The notes under the pieces were generated by a model. It was not told where the DNA came from and did not search any database. It saw nothing but the letters and a program-made list of their open reading frames with translations. From NCBI RefSeq assembly GCF_029893585.1, contig NZ_JARXYX010000002.1, positions 62,001 to 126,000 of the forward strand: DNA of 64,000 bases. Direction: 5' to 3'. Numbering within the stretch: position 1 is the first letter of the stretch; each line of letters starts with the position of its first letter. The stretch comes from Streptomyces sp. LBL. GTDB lineage: Bacteria; Actinomycetota; Actinomycetes; Streptomycetales; Streptomycetaceae. Below are positions 6,886 to 16,078 of the stretch, piece by piece. The translations under genes were made by a program, and so were the position numbers.

Positions 6886-8940
6886 TCAGCAGCCGAGCTT
6901 CGCGTCCGCCCAGTCCGCGTGGTCCGAGTCGATGCCGTCGCCGCCGTCCGTGACGACGAGGCGAACCGTCCGGGCTCCGCTCACGTCGGCCGAAATCGAC
7001 TGCGCCGGCATCGCGGTGGTCAAGACCCCGGTTTTTGCGACGTTGACGTCGTCTGCCCAGATCTCGAAGGCGACGGTTCCGTTGGCATCCTTCTCGTCGT
7101 CGACGCCGACCTCGGCGGTGACCGTCTCGCAGGCCTTGCTCGTGTAGTACTCGATGCTGCTCTCGGCGTGCGCACCCAATCCCTTGGCGTGGACGACTCC
7201 GCCGATGGTGATCGGTCGGCCGTCTCCCGCTCCGCTCTCCCCGTTACTCGTGTCGCGTTCGACGGGACCCCAGCCGTTGGTCGTCGACAGCCAGGGCAGG
7301 TCGCCGAGCGAGGAGACTCCCGCCGGCGGTGCCACGACCACGGACGCCTTCAGCGGGAGCACGCTCTCGGCGCGTACGCCGGTGGGTGAGCGGTAGGTCG
7401 TCCTCAGCGTCAGGTCGTACGCACCCGTCGCCGCGTCGACAGGTGCGAGGATCCGCCACTTCGTACGCAGCGCTCGGCCCGTCGGCAGCGTGCCCGCAGT
7501 GGTCGGCGACGCCGCTCGCACCGTCCAGCCCTCCGGTCCGCTCAGCGCGACCGAGACACGGGTCGCCGGTGTCCGTCCGAGGTCGGTGACCGTCGACGTC
7601 AGCGTGTTCGCCCTGCCCGCCTCGACCAACAGGCCGTCATCGACACCGAGTTCGACGGCCGGAGGCTTCTCGGCCCACCTCGCGTCCACCGAGGCGCGGA
7701 CGAGCACGGTGCCGTGCGCGGGTACGGTCGCGGAGATCGTGCCCGCGGTGTTGTACCTCTTGTGCTGCCACAGATCGCGCAGGGCGTAGGCGTCCGCGGC
7801 GGGCAGTCCGACGGCCTCAGCGCTCGTGGCGATCCGCTGCGGGCTGCCGGTCTCGTTGAACAGGGCCACTGCCCTGCTACCGTCCTGCATCTCCTTGGCG
7901 ACGACCCAGCGGCCTCCCGCGGAGGAGAGCACCCTGCCCTGCCGTCCCAGTGGGTCCTGGTCGACCGCGATGACTTCCTTGTTGTCGAGGATGTCGAAGG
8001 TCGCGTCGGAGGCCGTGCGCAGGTCGGAGCCGATGAGCAGCGGCGCGGCCATGATCGACCACATCGAGAAGTGCGAACGGTACTCGGTGTCGGTCATACC
8101 TCCGTTGCCGACCTCCAGCATGTCCGGGTCGTTCCAGTGTCCGGGACCGGCGGACGACGCGAGGGGCAGATTCTGCTTGAGGATCGACAGCATCGAGCCC
8201 CAGCTGTCGCTGATGTCACCGGTGGTGCGCCACAGGTGTCCGACCTCCGAAGCCCATTCCCACGGTTTGTTCTGGCCCCACTCGCAGATGCTGTAGACGA
8301 TGGGGCGCCCGGTGGCCCTGAGGGCGTCACGCATGGTCGTGTACCGCGACTTCGCGTCCACGCCCTGGTTGTTGCAGTTGTCGTACTTGAGGTAGTCGAC
8401 GCCCCAGTCCGCGAACTGCTGGGCGTCGCTGTACTCGTGACCGAGGGCGCCCGGGAACCCCACGCTGTCGCACGTCTTCGTGCCGGCGCTGGTGTAGATA
8501 CCGAGTTTGAGCCCCTTGGCGTGCACGTAGTCGGCGACCGCCTTGATTCCGCCGGGGAATCGCGTGGGGTCGGGCACCAGCTTGCCGTTCGCGTCACGAG
8601 ACGGCAGGGCCCAACAGTCATCCAGATTGACGTACTGGTACCCGGAGTCCTTGAGACCCTTCGCCACGAAGAGGTCCGCGATCCCCTTGACCATGTCCTC
8701 GTTGAACTCGGCACGGCAGTGCGTGGAGTTCCAGTTGTTGAAACCCATCGGCGGGGTGAGGGCAAGGTCGTCGGCCGGCCCTGGCGCGGCGGGTGCGTCA
8801 GGGGAGGGGTTCTGTGCCGGCGACTGCGGCGCGGCGGCGGCAAGGGCCGGCGGGGTGAGGCCGACCACGCACAACAGGCCTGTGGCGACAAGTACGGCTG
8901 TTCTTCTACGGATTGGGCGGGCGTGAAGGTGGCGCGTCAC
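6886..8940 (-). CDS. Secreted GH27 alpha-galactosidase with C-terminal NPCBM domain
   Basis: This 684-residue exported enzyme should release terminal alpha-galactose from plant or microbial glycans. A signal peptide (RRRTAVLVATGLLCVVGLTP) precedes the GH27 barrel. MGFNNWN, the nucleophile motif YLKYDNC (Asp near residue 189) and the acid/base region GDISDSW followed by WNDPDML are all present. An Ig-like/beta domain follows, then an NPCBM-type carbohydrate-binding module (GVVHAKGLGAHAESSIEYY). GTG 8940 was chosen because GGAGG lies 7-11 nt upstream. The open frame extends 17 codons further without one. Confidence 0.95.
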   Translation of the reverse strand: MTRHLHARPIRRRTAVLVATGLLCVVGLTPPALAAAAPQSPAQNPSPDAPAAPGPADDLALTPPMGFNNWNSTHCRAEFNEDMVKGIADLFVAKGLKDSGYQYVNLDDCWALPSRDANGKLVPDPTRFPGGIKAVADYVHAKGLKLGIYTSAGTKTCDSVGFPGALGHEYSDAQQFADWGVDYLKYDNCNNQGVDAKSRYTTMRDALRATGRPIVYSICEWGQNKPWEWASEVGHLWRTTGDISDSWGSMLSILKQNLPLASSAGPGHWNDPDMLEVGNGGMTDTEYRSHFSMWSIMAAPLLIGSDLRTASDATFDILDNKEVIAVDQDPLGRQGRVLSSAGGRWVVAKEMQDGSRAVALFNETGSPQRIATSAEAVGLPAADAYALRDLWQHKRYNTAGTISATVPAHGTVLVRASVDARWAEKPPAVELGVDDGLLVEAGRANTLTSTVTDLGRTPATRVSVALSGPEGWTVRAASPTTAGTLPTGRALRTKWRILAPVDAATGAYDLTLRTTYRSPTGVRAESVLPLKASVVVAPPAGVSSLGDLPWLSTTNGWGPVERDTSNGESGAGDGRPITIGGVVHAKGLGAHAESSIEYYTSKACETVTAEVGVDDEKDANGTVAFEIWADDVNVAKTGVLTTAMPAQSISADVSGARTVRLVVTDGGDGIDSDHADWADAKLGC

Positions 8941-9482
8941 TACGAACCTCCGCGAAAGAGAATGGGCACCTGTCCATGCCCTTGAGTGCATTCGTCTCGG
9001 GACGCGCCACTACGGTCGAGGTGCTCGGGTGCGCCTCGCCGGGACGGCCGGACACGACCAGTGCCGACAACCGGGCATCCGGCGGCGGTTGAGCGCAACC
9101 GGCTCTGGGAGACACGTTGCTGACGGCAGGTCCGGCCGGGACCGCGAGGCGTAACTGACAGGCGAGCCGGGCTGCTGGCAAGCATGAGGACCTCCGTCGC
9201 CGAGATCTTCAAAGGCTAGGGGCGGCAGCACCTGCGCGCCGATCACAGATCCGGCCAAGTATGCGATCAGGTCCGTGAGCGGCCCGACCGCCGGACTGCG
9301 GCTCTCCATCCCTGCGGGTGCGGGGAGCAGCGCCTGACGATGGCATGGCCGCCGCGGCGGCCGGTGTGGCGGCTGCCCGGCGTGGCAACGGCCAGCTCGC
9401 CCTCCTCGGAGAAAGACCTCCCCGCGGGCTGCGACCGGTACCGGCATGGAGTCTGCCCCCCGCCCCTGCGGGGATGTTCCCT
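8941..9482. other. Intergenic region upstream of the alpha-galactosidase gene
   Basis: The stretch must carry the alpha-galactosidase promoter on the minus strand, but no clear sugar-regulator palindrome was recognised. Open frames across it have no convincing motif or start. The inverted-repeat structure at 9302-9481 fills its right end, abutting the stop codon of the next gene. Confidence 0.5.
9302..9481. repeat. 180-bp element with CRISPR-repeat-like inverted ends
   Basis: The right end (9453-9481) is a 29-nt unit containing CCCCGCCCCTGCGGGGATG. The left end (9302-9330), read on the minus strand, contains CTCCCCGCACCCGCAGGGAT. The first 24 nt of each match at 20 positions. Both resemble Streptomyces type I-E CRISPR repeats in length and sequence, but they point in opposite directions, about 120 nt apart. 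No array and no cas gene is nearby. It may be a decayed CRISPR trace, a small mobile element, or a terminator-like hairpin pair. Confidence 0.45.
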
Positions 9483-12170
9483 TCACTGGCTGTGCGGCGC
9501 TGTCAGGACCTGCACCTCGGCAAGTGCGAGTTGGTTGGTCCCGGCGAGCTGGACGCGGACGTATCGACCGGTGCGCCCCACGTCGATCGTGCTCGGCCTA
9601 CCGGCCTGCTCGCTCTTGTGCGTCCACCACACTCCTGGCTGAGTGAGGGTGTCGCTGAGCGAGGTGGATGTGAAAGGGGTGTCGGACACGAAGATGTAGT
9701 AGTCCGCGAGCCGGTCGGCGCAGCAGTCCGCCCGGTTGTGGAGGGCGATCTTGTCGATCGGATAGGAGGCTCCCGTGTCGACCTGCCACCACGGCTGCGC
9801 CTCGGTCTTGGTGCCGGCGTAGTCGCGCAGGTCGTCGTCCACGGCATAGCTCGCGGGGTAGTTGGACGAGACCGTCGACGACTGCTCGGCGGGTTTGCCC
9901 AGTGCGACATCGGGCGCCGGAACCACGCCGGACGCCACGCCGGCGGGTGTCGTGACGGTCACCGAGGTCACGGCCGTGCCGGAGGGTGCGGTGGCGGTCA
10001 GGAAGGCCGGCGAGTGCACCGTCACGGACGCGGCGGGCGTCCCGGCGACGCTCACCCTGGTGCGGGCCGTGAAACCGTCCCCCGCCACGAAGACCGTACG
10101 GCCCTCGGCCTGGGCGTAAACGACCTGCGGGGCTCGGTCCGTCACCAGGTCACGGAAGCCGCTTTGCAGCCCGGCGTCACGTACCCTCCCCAACGGCAGG
10201 TCGCTCGCCGTCGGCCGCAGAGGCAGGGCCTTGTTGTCCGTGTAGGTGACGTCGGTGCCACCGGGCGGCGTGCAGTGGTACTGGCCGATGGGCTGTGCGG
10301 AGTAGTTGCCCGTCACGTCGAAGTGTCCGGTGGTCTGGCAGCCGCCCTGTGACAGCTTGCCGTTCCATTCGACATTGCCGTCCCAGTTGATCCACTTCGC
10401 TCCCGCGTCGTCGTACCAGGTGAAGTTGACGTTGCCCTGGTCGTAGGCGACGTTGCCCACGGCGTGCAGTCCGTGCTTGATGCCGGCAGCGCGGTCGACG
10501 GAGCCGTCGGCGGCGAGGACGGTCTGGCCCTGGTGGCCTTCGGCGTAGATGGCACCGCCGTCGCCGAGCACCTGCATGAAGCCGTGGATCAGGTTGGCGC
10601 TGATCGTGTTGTCGCTGTTGACGTTCGTGGTGTTGTCGGGGTGGTCGACGTTGTCGACATGCCCCTGGATGACGCCCGCGCTGATCCCGGTGTACGGCAC
10701 GTCCCGGATGTCGTTGTGCGTCACCGACGTGTGCTGGGTGAAGAACAGCGTGATGGCCGCCGCGCTCGGGTAGTCGGTGCCGACGTGCTCGATCAGGTTG
10801 TTGTCGATCGTGTTGTACGCGTTGATCTCCCGGTCGTCCGCGCCCACGTCGGACGGGTGCGGGTCGGTGGTGTCGCCGAGGATCACACCGTTGCCGGCGA
10901 TACCGCTGAACACGTTGCCCTGAATCGTGTTGTGCCGGCTGCCGTACTCGAAGACCAGTCCTGCGGCGCCCAGGCCGGTGAACGTGTTCCGTTCGAAGGT
11001 CACGTCGTGCGCGGCACGCCACTGCACATTGCCCGGCTGACGGGTCAACGAGCCGAACGGGCAGGTGCCCGGCGGGGCTCCGAACGTGCACGTCCCCTGC
11101 GGGTAGGTGGGGTCGGCGCCGGTGAGCCGCAGATTGTCCTGCACGTCGGCGAACCCGGCGGCCGAACTCGGCTCGTTCCATGTCGCGTACGCGAACCGCA
11201 GCCCCCTGAAGGTGATGTCGTGCACCGGCTGGTCGAGCGTGCCGGCACCCGTGACCAGCGAGGTCAGCCGAGGCGCCTCGATGTCGAGGCGGTTCACGTC
11301 CTGCCCCGGCAGCGGAACGTAGTTCAGCACCTGCCGCTTCGGGTCGAGATACCACTGCCCGGTGTGCAGGAACGGGTAGGCGTTCTCCATCCGGGTCGGC
11401 GCGGTGCCCGGTTTCATGTTGGGCAGGCCTCCGGATGCCTGGGTGAACACCGGGCGGCTGGTGATGTTGCGCCAGCAGGGTTGCTGCATCAGCACGGTGG
11501 TTCCGCTGACCGAGTCGACGCGGCAGCGCGACTCGGTCCAGTCCCCGTTCTTCCCTGTGTAGGCGAACTCCACCCGCGACATCGCGGCGGCACCGATACG
11601 GTCCCGCAGTCCGGCGGCCCAGTCCGGCGAGGTGGTGTAACCGCCGTCGGTGGCTGCGAAGGTGACGCCCTGCTCATCCGGAGTGGTCTGCGCGATCGGC
11701 GCCTGCTTGCCGTCGACGTAGATCTGCCGTGTGGCGAGGCCCGCGGGCAGGGGAGCGGACCAGACATTCTTCACCGGATCGGTCAACCGCCAACCCTTCA
11801 CACGTGTCGCGCCGTTCAGCACCGGTCGAGCGCCCGGTGCGGAGGTCCAGGTCACCCGATGTCCGTTCCGGCCGGAGTCGGCCGGCCCGAACCGCAGCGG
11901 CGCGGTGAGCCGGTACGTGCCGTCGGACAGCATGACGACGACGTCCCGGCCCGCGCCCTCGTTGCCGGCCAGCGCCTGCCGCTCACGTTGCTGTGCGCCG
12001 AGCACGGAGCACGGCCGCGACAAGGTGCACGCCGATCCGGATCCGTCCGGTGCCGCGTGGAGCAGCACAGGGGGCGGCGCAGGCGCCGCGGAGGAGGAGG
12101 CCGCGGTGCCGAGAGCGCCCAAGAGCAGGGCTGCGGTAAGGCCGGAAGCCAAACGAACGAATCTAGGCAT
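9483..12170 (-). CDS. Secreted right-handed beta-helix protein with IPT and F-type lectin-like domains
   Basis: This 895-residue exported protein has a signal peptide (RLASGLTAALLLGALGTAAS). A parallel beta-helix of the pectate-lyase/inverting-glycosidase type follows (repeats such as HNTIQGNVFSGIAGNGVILG). Next come an IPT/TIG-like domain (VVYAQAEGRTVFVAGDGF, about residues 660-740) and a C-terminal F5/8-type domain. The last carries PWWQVDTG and HNRADCCADR, the Arg-x-Asp-x4-Arg part of the fucose-binding F-type lectin motif. The partnering His, expected 27 residues earlier, is Gly here. ATG 12170 has GGAGA upstream. It is likely a polysaccharide-degrading enzyme; the substrate is unknown. 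Confidence 0.88.
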   Translation of the reverse strand: MPRFVRLASGLTAALLLGALGTAASSSAAPAPPPVLLHAAPDGSGSACTLSRPCSVLGAQQRERQALAGNEGAGRDVVVMLSDGTYRLTAPLRFGPADSGRNGHRVTWTSAPGARPVLNGATRVKGWRLTDPVKNVWSAPLPAGLATRQIYVDGKQAPIAQTTPDEQGVTFAATDGGYTTSPDWAAGLRDRIGAAAMSRVEFAYTGKNGDWTESRCRVDSVSGTTVLMQQPCWRNITSRPVFTQASGGLPNMKPGTAPTRMENAYPFLHTGQWYLDPKRQVLNYVPLPGQDVNRLDIEAPRLTSLVTGAGTLDQPVHDITFRGLRFAYATWNEPSSAAGFADVQDNLRLTGADPTYPQGTCTFGAPPGTCPFGSLTRQPGNVQWRAAHDVTFERNTFTGLGAAGLVFEYGSRHNTIQGNVFSGIAGNGVILGDTTDPHPSDVGADDREINAYNTIDNNLIEHVGTDYPSAAAITLFFTQHTSVTHNDIRDVPYTGISAGVIQGHVDNVDHPDNTTNVNSDNTISANLIHGFMQVLGDGGAIYAEGHQGQTVLAADGSVDRAAGIKHGLHAVGNVAYDQGNVNFTWYDDAGAKWINWDGNVEWNGKLSQGGCQTTGHFDVTGNYSAQPIGQYHCTPPGGTDVTYTDNKALPLRPTASDLPLGRVRDAGLQSGFRDLVTDRAPQVVYAQAEGRTVFVAGDGFTARTRVSVAGTPAASVTVHSPAFLTATAPSGTAVTSVTVTTPAGVASGVVPAPDVALGKPAEQSSTVSSNYPASYAVDDDLRDYAGTKTEAQPWWQVDTGASYPIDKIALHNRADCCADRLADYYIFVSDTPFTSTSLSDTLTQPGVWWTHKSEQAGRPSTIDVGRTGRYVRVQLAGTNQLALAEVQVLTAPHSQ

Positions 12171-12480
12171 CGGATCTCCGAGCATCTGGCTGGCGATCAC
12201 GTGGCCAGCTATAGAAGGAGCACCTGCCCCGGACAGAGAGCGCCATTTAGGTGGTTCTCGCAGTTCGGATGGGACGTCAAGCCAATGTCGCCGCGGTGAC
12301 GGACACGCCCGGTGGACGACTTTGAACATTAATCGAGCCTTCCAGCTTTGAGAAGGCATCCGATGTTTACAGCCGGAGCGTAGGCGCAACTCGAAACGGG
12401 GGTCAAGACGTGCGACCGCTGCTGACTGTGGTGCGGGCACTGGAGGTGGAGAGTTCCGGCGGGACGGCGTCCGGTCAAGG
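12171..12480. other. AT-richer upstream region of the beta-helix gene
   Basis: No gene is visible. A relatively AT-rich patch (about 12318-12380, containing TTTGAACATTAATC and a second CTTTGA) stands out. It probably carries the minus-strand promoter and a regulator site for the beta-helix gene. Confidence 0.4.
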
Positions 12481-12517
12481 GGGGGAGGGGATCAATGCAC
12501 GAAGTCGCCGGCCTCCG

Positions 12518-13000
12518 TCACGTTGTGGGCCGGTCCAGCCGCGGCTTCAGCCGTACCTCAGTCACGCTCACGCCCTCCGGAGCACCGAACGCTTCAACCA
12601 TCACGCCGTTGTTGACGCCGGTGACCTGCAGAGCCAAGCGCTCGGCCCCCACGCGCAGGTCGAGCCTTGCCACGGGCTCGCCCGAGAAGTCCGGCATGCG
12701 GTGAATCCGCGCCGCCGGGCACTTCAGGCTCGTCGCTTGTCCCACATCTCCCCGTACCTGGCCGTGCCCTTCCCCGAGAACGCCCTGCTGATGCGCAGTT
12801 GGTGCCTCTGGGCGGCGCACTCCTCTGCCGGCACATCAGCTCACCAGCTCACCGGCGACCCGCAGGAGCCGTACCTCAACCGATCATGGAACGTGGGGTC
12901 GAACAGGTTTCCCGCCGGGTGATCTTCCCGTTGTAAGCGCATGAAGGCAGGCCCTGTCGGTAGCTCGGGGATGCGCATCTGACCGAGCAGTGCCGGGAGA
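12518..13000 (-). pseudogene. Degraded coding remnant of unknown family
   Basis: On the minus strand, protein-like sequence is split between frames. An upstream part (LPTGPAFMRLQREDHPAGNL, then FDPTFHDRLRYG) runs to a stop near 12841. Shifting frame continues it as LLRVAGEL, and a third frame (12518-12700) gives GEPVARLDLRVGAERLAL and EAFGAPEGVSVTEVRLKPRL. The composition and codon pattern look like decayed coding DNA, with at least two frameshifts. No family was recognised. Confidence 0.35.
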
Positions 13001-13338
13001 CCCTGGTGTCGTTGTGGTGCGTGTCCGAGCCCGTTCAGTTCAACTCGGCTGCTCCATCGTGTGATTGCCTCGCGCCTGTGTACGGCAACGCGGCCGCCCA
13101 TCCGGACCGGGAACGCCGGTATCCCTTGTCGGAGAACGCCACTCGAGGAAGCGGCAGGCGGGACGCTCACCCGTTCACGGCGCCTCCGTCGCGAGCGTGC
13201 TGCTGCCCCTGGGGCAGACCCTGCCGCTCGCGGTGCGGACCCGGTGGCCGGCCGCCTGTCTCGAGGTGACGGGCACTTCGCCACCGCCCGCATGACCGCA
13301 GCGTAACCACACCACCCACAAGTGTGTCGGGCGCGGTG
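13001..13338. other. Intergenic stretch without a recognisable gene
   Basis: Open frames on both strands overlap each other and lack family motifs. Nothing supportable was seen before the GlsB/YeaQ gene, apart from possible continuation of the degraded remnant to the left. Confidence 0.4.
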
Positions 13339-13602
13339 TCAGCGGCGGCCCTTGGTCCGGTCCAGTGCGGCGACGCCGAGGGCCGCCAGGCCGATCTGGA
13401 TGGCCAGTTCGATCCAGTCGACCCCCTTGGTGTCGGCCACGTCGAACGCCGCAGCGACGCCGGTGCCGACGAACGCGGCCGCGATGCCTACGAGGATCGT
13501 CCACAGCACGCCGATGTGCTGGCGTCCAGGGACGACCAGCCGCCCAAGGAGGCCGATGACAATGCCGATCACGATGGCACTGATGACACCCGAGATCTCC
13601 AT
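13339..13602 (-). CDS. GlsB/YeaQ/YmgE-family (transglycosylase-associated) membrane protein
   Basis: The 87-residue protein has three hydrophobic segments: ISAIVIGIVIGLLGRLVVPG, HIGVLWTILVGIAAAFVGTG and a C-terminal helix ending GVAALDRTKGRR. The GLLGRLVVPGRQ turn is the family hallmark. Members are small stress-associated inner-membrane proteins of unclear biochemical function. The ATG follows GAGGGG by 4-5 nt. It stands alone, with no operon partner. Confidence 0.88.
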   Translation of the reverse strand: MEISGVISAIVIGIVIGLLGRLVVPGRQHIGVLWTILVGIAAAFVGTGVAAAFDVADTKGVDWIELAIQIGLAALGVAALDRTKGRR

Positions 13603-14077
13603 GACTGCCCCTCATTGAGAAGTATGCTCACCCCAGATATGCCCCGAGGGCCGCGGCACAGTCCCCTCCGCTTCTGTCGAGGCGAACAGACCCGTCCGCC
13701 TCCCACGCCGCGCGGCCGTCCTCCGTCCGGGGAGCGGGCAGCAGGTCGGGTACCTCGACGGGATCGTGCTCGTCCGGCGGGCCGGGTGACGATGGATGAG
13801 GCCCCGGGGCGGTCGATATCCAGGTGGGTCTGGCTAGTGCCGCGGCAGGCAATGTTTGCCCGAGAAGGAGCGGCGTCTGGTGCGTGCTATCGGCGTGCCG
13901 GGCGGAAGCCCTCGTACTGGATGTACTTGGGCTTTCGCCCGGTGCGGCGAGAGTGCGTGCCAGGCGTCGCGACGGGGCGAACATTGCCTGCCGCGGCACT
14001 AGAGGACACGACCGAGCGTTGATCCTGGTAGTTTCCGGGCCACGCTGTTCCGCCGGACTCACGGCATCATCGTCTGC
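13603..14077. other. Intergenic region holding interspersed element A
   Basis: No gene is recognised. The middle is occupied by the 169-bp element at 13834-14002. The last 75 bases are the leader of the XRE gene at 14078. Confidence 0.5.
13834..14002. repeat. Interspersed element A: 169 bp with perfect 23-bp terminal inverted repeats
   Basis: The left end (13834-13856) starts CTAGTGCCGCGGCAGGCAAT. The right end (13980-14002) is its exact complement, and both ends carry CTAG. Inside, GTGCCGGGCGGAAGCCC is followed by a near-complement GGGCTTTCGCCCGGTGC, so the whole unit could fold as one long hairpin. A shorter relative lies at 56178-56297, sharing the TTTGCCCGAGA and GTGCCAGGCGTCGCGACGGG segments. 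It encodes no plausible protein. A MITE-like element or structured RNA is likely. Confidence 0.75.
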
Positions 14078-14911
14078 ATGACCGCAGGCAATGATTTCGG
14101 CGTCGTACTCCGGCGATGGCGCGACCAGGCGACGCCGCCGCAGAACGGGTTCGGCTCCTCCACCCGCCGACGTGCACCTGGGATGCGCCGGGACGAGCTC
14201 GCCGCTGCGGCCGGGGTGTCCGCCGAATACATCAAACGGCTTGAACAGGGCCGGGGACGGCCGTCGGCCGGGGTGTTGTACGCACTCGCCAGGGCTCTGC
14301 GGTTGTCCCGGCCGGAGTACGAGTACCTCTGTTCGCTGGCCGGGCACGCGCCTTCGGGTGCCGGGCGGGTACCACACCAGGTCGGGCCCGGCGCCCGACG
14401 TCTGCTCGACCGGCTCGGCGAGACCCCGGTCTGTATCAGTGACGCCGCCTGGACCGTTTTGGCCTGGAACACAGCCTGGGAGCAACTGGGCTGCGCCTCG
14501 ATCGATTCCCATGGCCGGGAACGGAACATGGCCTGGCGTGCCTTCACCGGGGATCAGGGACGTACGGAGCGGACTTCCGAGAAGGAGATCCGCTTCCAGT
14601 CCTCGCTCGTCACGGACCTGCGCGCCACGGCCCTGCGGTATCCGGACGACGACTGGTTGCGGGATCTCGTCGCTGATCTGCAAACGGTCAGCGAAACGTT
14701 CGCGCGCCTGTGGCAGGCGCATGTGGACACGCGTTATCAGGACGATCAGGTCACGATCCACCACCCGGACGCCGGAGACATCACGGTCGACTGCGACATC
14801 ATGACGATCCACGAGGGCGACCTCCGCGCAGTGGTTTTCACCGCGGAGACCGGCTCTGTCGACGCCGCTCGCCTTGCCCTCACCCAGGGTCGCCACCCCG
14901 ACCGAGGCTGA
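14078..14911 (+). CDS. XRE-family regulator with MmyB-like ligand-binding domain
   Basis: The 277-residue protein has an N-terminal helix-turn-helix (MRRDELAAAAGVSAEYIKRLE, about residues 35-55). A C-terminal MmyB-type domain contains the family's WTVLAWNTAWEQL and VWQ/LWQAH-type segments. It lies 36 bp ahead of a flavin-dependent monooxygenase/flavin reductase pair on the same strand and probably regulates them. Element A lies immediately upstream, so a mobile or structured sequence may influence its promoter. Confidence 0.92.
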   Translation: MTAGNDFGVVLRRWRDQATPPQNGFGSSTRRRAPGMRRDELAAAAGVSAEYIKRLEQGRGRPSAGVLYALARALRLSRPEYEYLCSLAGHAPSGAGRVPHQVGPGARRLLDRLGETPVCISDAAWTVLAWNTAWEQLGCASIDSHGRERNMAWRAFTGDQGRTERTSEKEIRFQSSLVTDLRATALRYPDDDWLRDLVADLQTVSETFARLWQAHVDTRYQDDQVTIHHPDAGDITVDCDIMTIHEGDLRAVVFTAETGSVDAARLALTQGRHPDRG

Positions 14912-14947
14912 CTCCGCCTCTTACCTGCTTAAGGAAGATCACCAGCT

Positions 14948-16078
14948 GTGAACGACACGTTGCTGAATGCTGCCCGTAAAACAGTGCCGACGCTGTCAGC
15001 GAACGCGGCACTTACCGAACGCGAACTGCGGCCCGCGCCGGACAGCGTGACGGCGGTGCGCGACGCCGGCTTGTTCGCTCTCTCCGTGCCCACCGAGGCC
15101 GGTGGCCTTGACGTCGACCTGCACACATTCGTCGAGGTGATCGCCGAGTTGGGACGCGGCTGCGCCTCGACCGCCTGGGTCGTCGCGCTGTGCGCCTCGG
15201 CCAAGAAACTGACTGCGTCGATCGTCTCCGACACGGCCCGCGACGCTCTCCTGGCCGACCCGAACGCGGTCGTCTGCGCCTCCGGTGTCCCCCAGGGCGC
15301 CCGCGGTGAGCGCGTGCCCGGCGGCCTTCGGATCTCCGGGCGGTGGGCGATGGCGTCCGGCTCCGAACTGGCGTCCTGGGCCATGGTCATGGTGCCGCTG
15401 ACGGGCGACGGGCCGCCGACTGTCTGCCCCACTCTCGTACCGGCATCGGACCTCTCGGTCGACCGTACGTGGAGGGCGGCGGGCCTGGCCGGGACGAGCA
15501 GCCACACCCTCGTGGCCGAGGACGTCTTCGTACCGGAAAGCCTCGTCACGTTCCCGGACGGTGCCGGCCCCATGGTCCCGCCGGAGGCGGTGTTCATGGG
15601 CGGCCTCGCGGCGCTCGCGCCCATGATCGGGGCGACACGCGGAGCACTGGACGTCGTCGAGGCGGCGATCGCCGGTAAACGGGCTCCGTACGCGACCACC
15701 TACGCGCGCGTCGCGGATTCCCCCTTGGGCCGGTACTGGTTCACCGAGGCGCTCCAGCGCACCGAATCGGCCCTGCAGCGGACGTTGCGGGTGGCGGACG
15801 TCATAGACGCGCTCCGTCCAGGTGCGGCGATACCGGTGACCGAACGGATCCGGCTGCGAGTGGAGCTGACGACAGCAGCCCGGGAGTGCCGCGAGGCGCT
15901 GGAACTGCTGCTCGATCTCCACGGTGCGAGCGGATTCGCCGACGCCAATCCGCTGCAGCGCTTCTGGCGGGACGTCGCTGTCGGCACCCGGCACCCGTAC
16001 TTCACGCCCTACATCCTCGCCGAGGACCACGGCCGGGTCGCCTTCGACATGATGCCCACTGTCTCGCTGACTCTGTGA
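14948..16078 (+). CDS. Acyl-CoA dehydrogenase-fold flavin-dependent monooxygenase (HsaA/HpaB-like)
   Basis: This 376-residue protein has the acyl-CoA dehydrogenase fold. The N-terminal helices start with LSANAALTERELRPAPDSV. The middle flavin-binding beta region includes ISGRWAMASGSELASWAMV, and a C-terminal helical bundle follows. With a flavin reductase directly downstream, it is best read as the oxygenase half of a two-component, reduced-flavin-using hydroxylase acting on an aromatic or polycyclic substrate. The GTG start has AAGGA upstream. Its stop overlaps the next start. Confidence 0.88.
   Translation: MNDTLLNAARKTVPTLSANAALTERELRPAPDSVTAVRDAGLFALSVPTEAGGLDVDLHTFVEVIAELGRGCASTAWVVALCASAKKLTASIVSDTARDALLADPNAVVCASGVPQGARGERVPGGLRISGRWAMASGSELASWAMVMVPLTGDGPPTVCPTLVPASDLSVDRTWRAAGLAGTSSHTLVAEDVFVPESLVTFPDGAGPMVPPEAVFMGGLAALAPMIGATRGALDVVEAAIAGKRAPYATTYARVADSPLGRYWFTEALQRTESALQRTLRVADVIDALRPGAAIPVTERIRLRVELTTAARECREALELLLDLHGASGFADANPLQRFWRDVAVGTRHPYFTPYILAEDHGRVAFDMMPTVSLTL

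Noticed and set aside
9302..9481. True CRISPR array
   Set aside because: There are only two repeat-like units in opposite orientation, no regular spacers and no cas genes.
9010..9486. Minus-strand frame with a protein-like stretch (GPLTDLIAYLAGSVIGAQVL)
   Set aside because: There is no start signal or family match, and it runs through the inverted-repeat element. At most it is a relic.
12410..12922. Plus-strand frame upstream of the GlsB gene
   Set aside because: It has no motif. The minus strand carries better, though broken, coding character.
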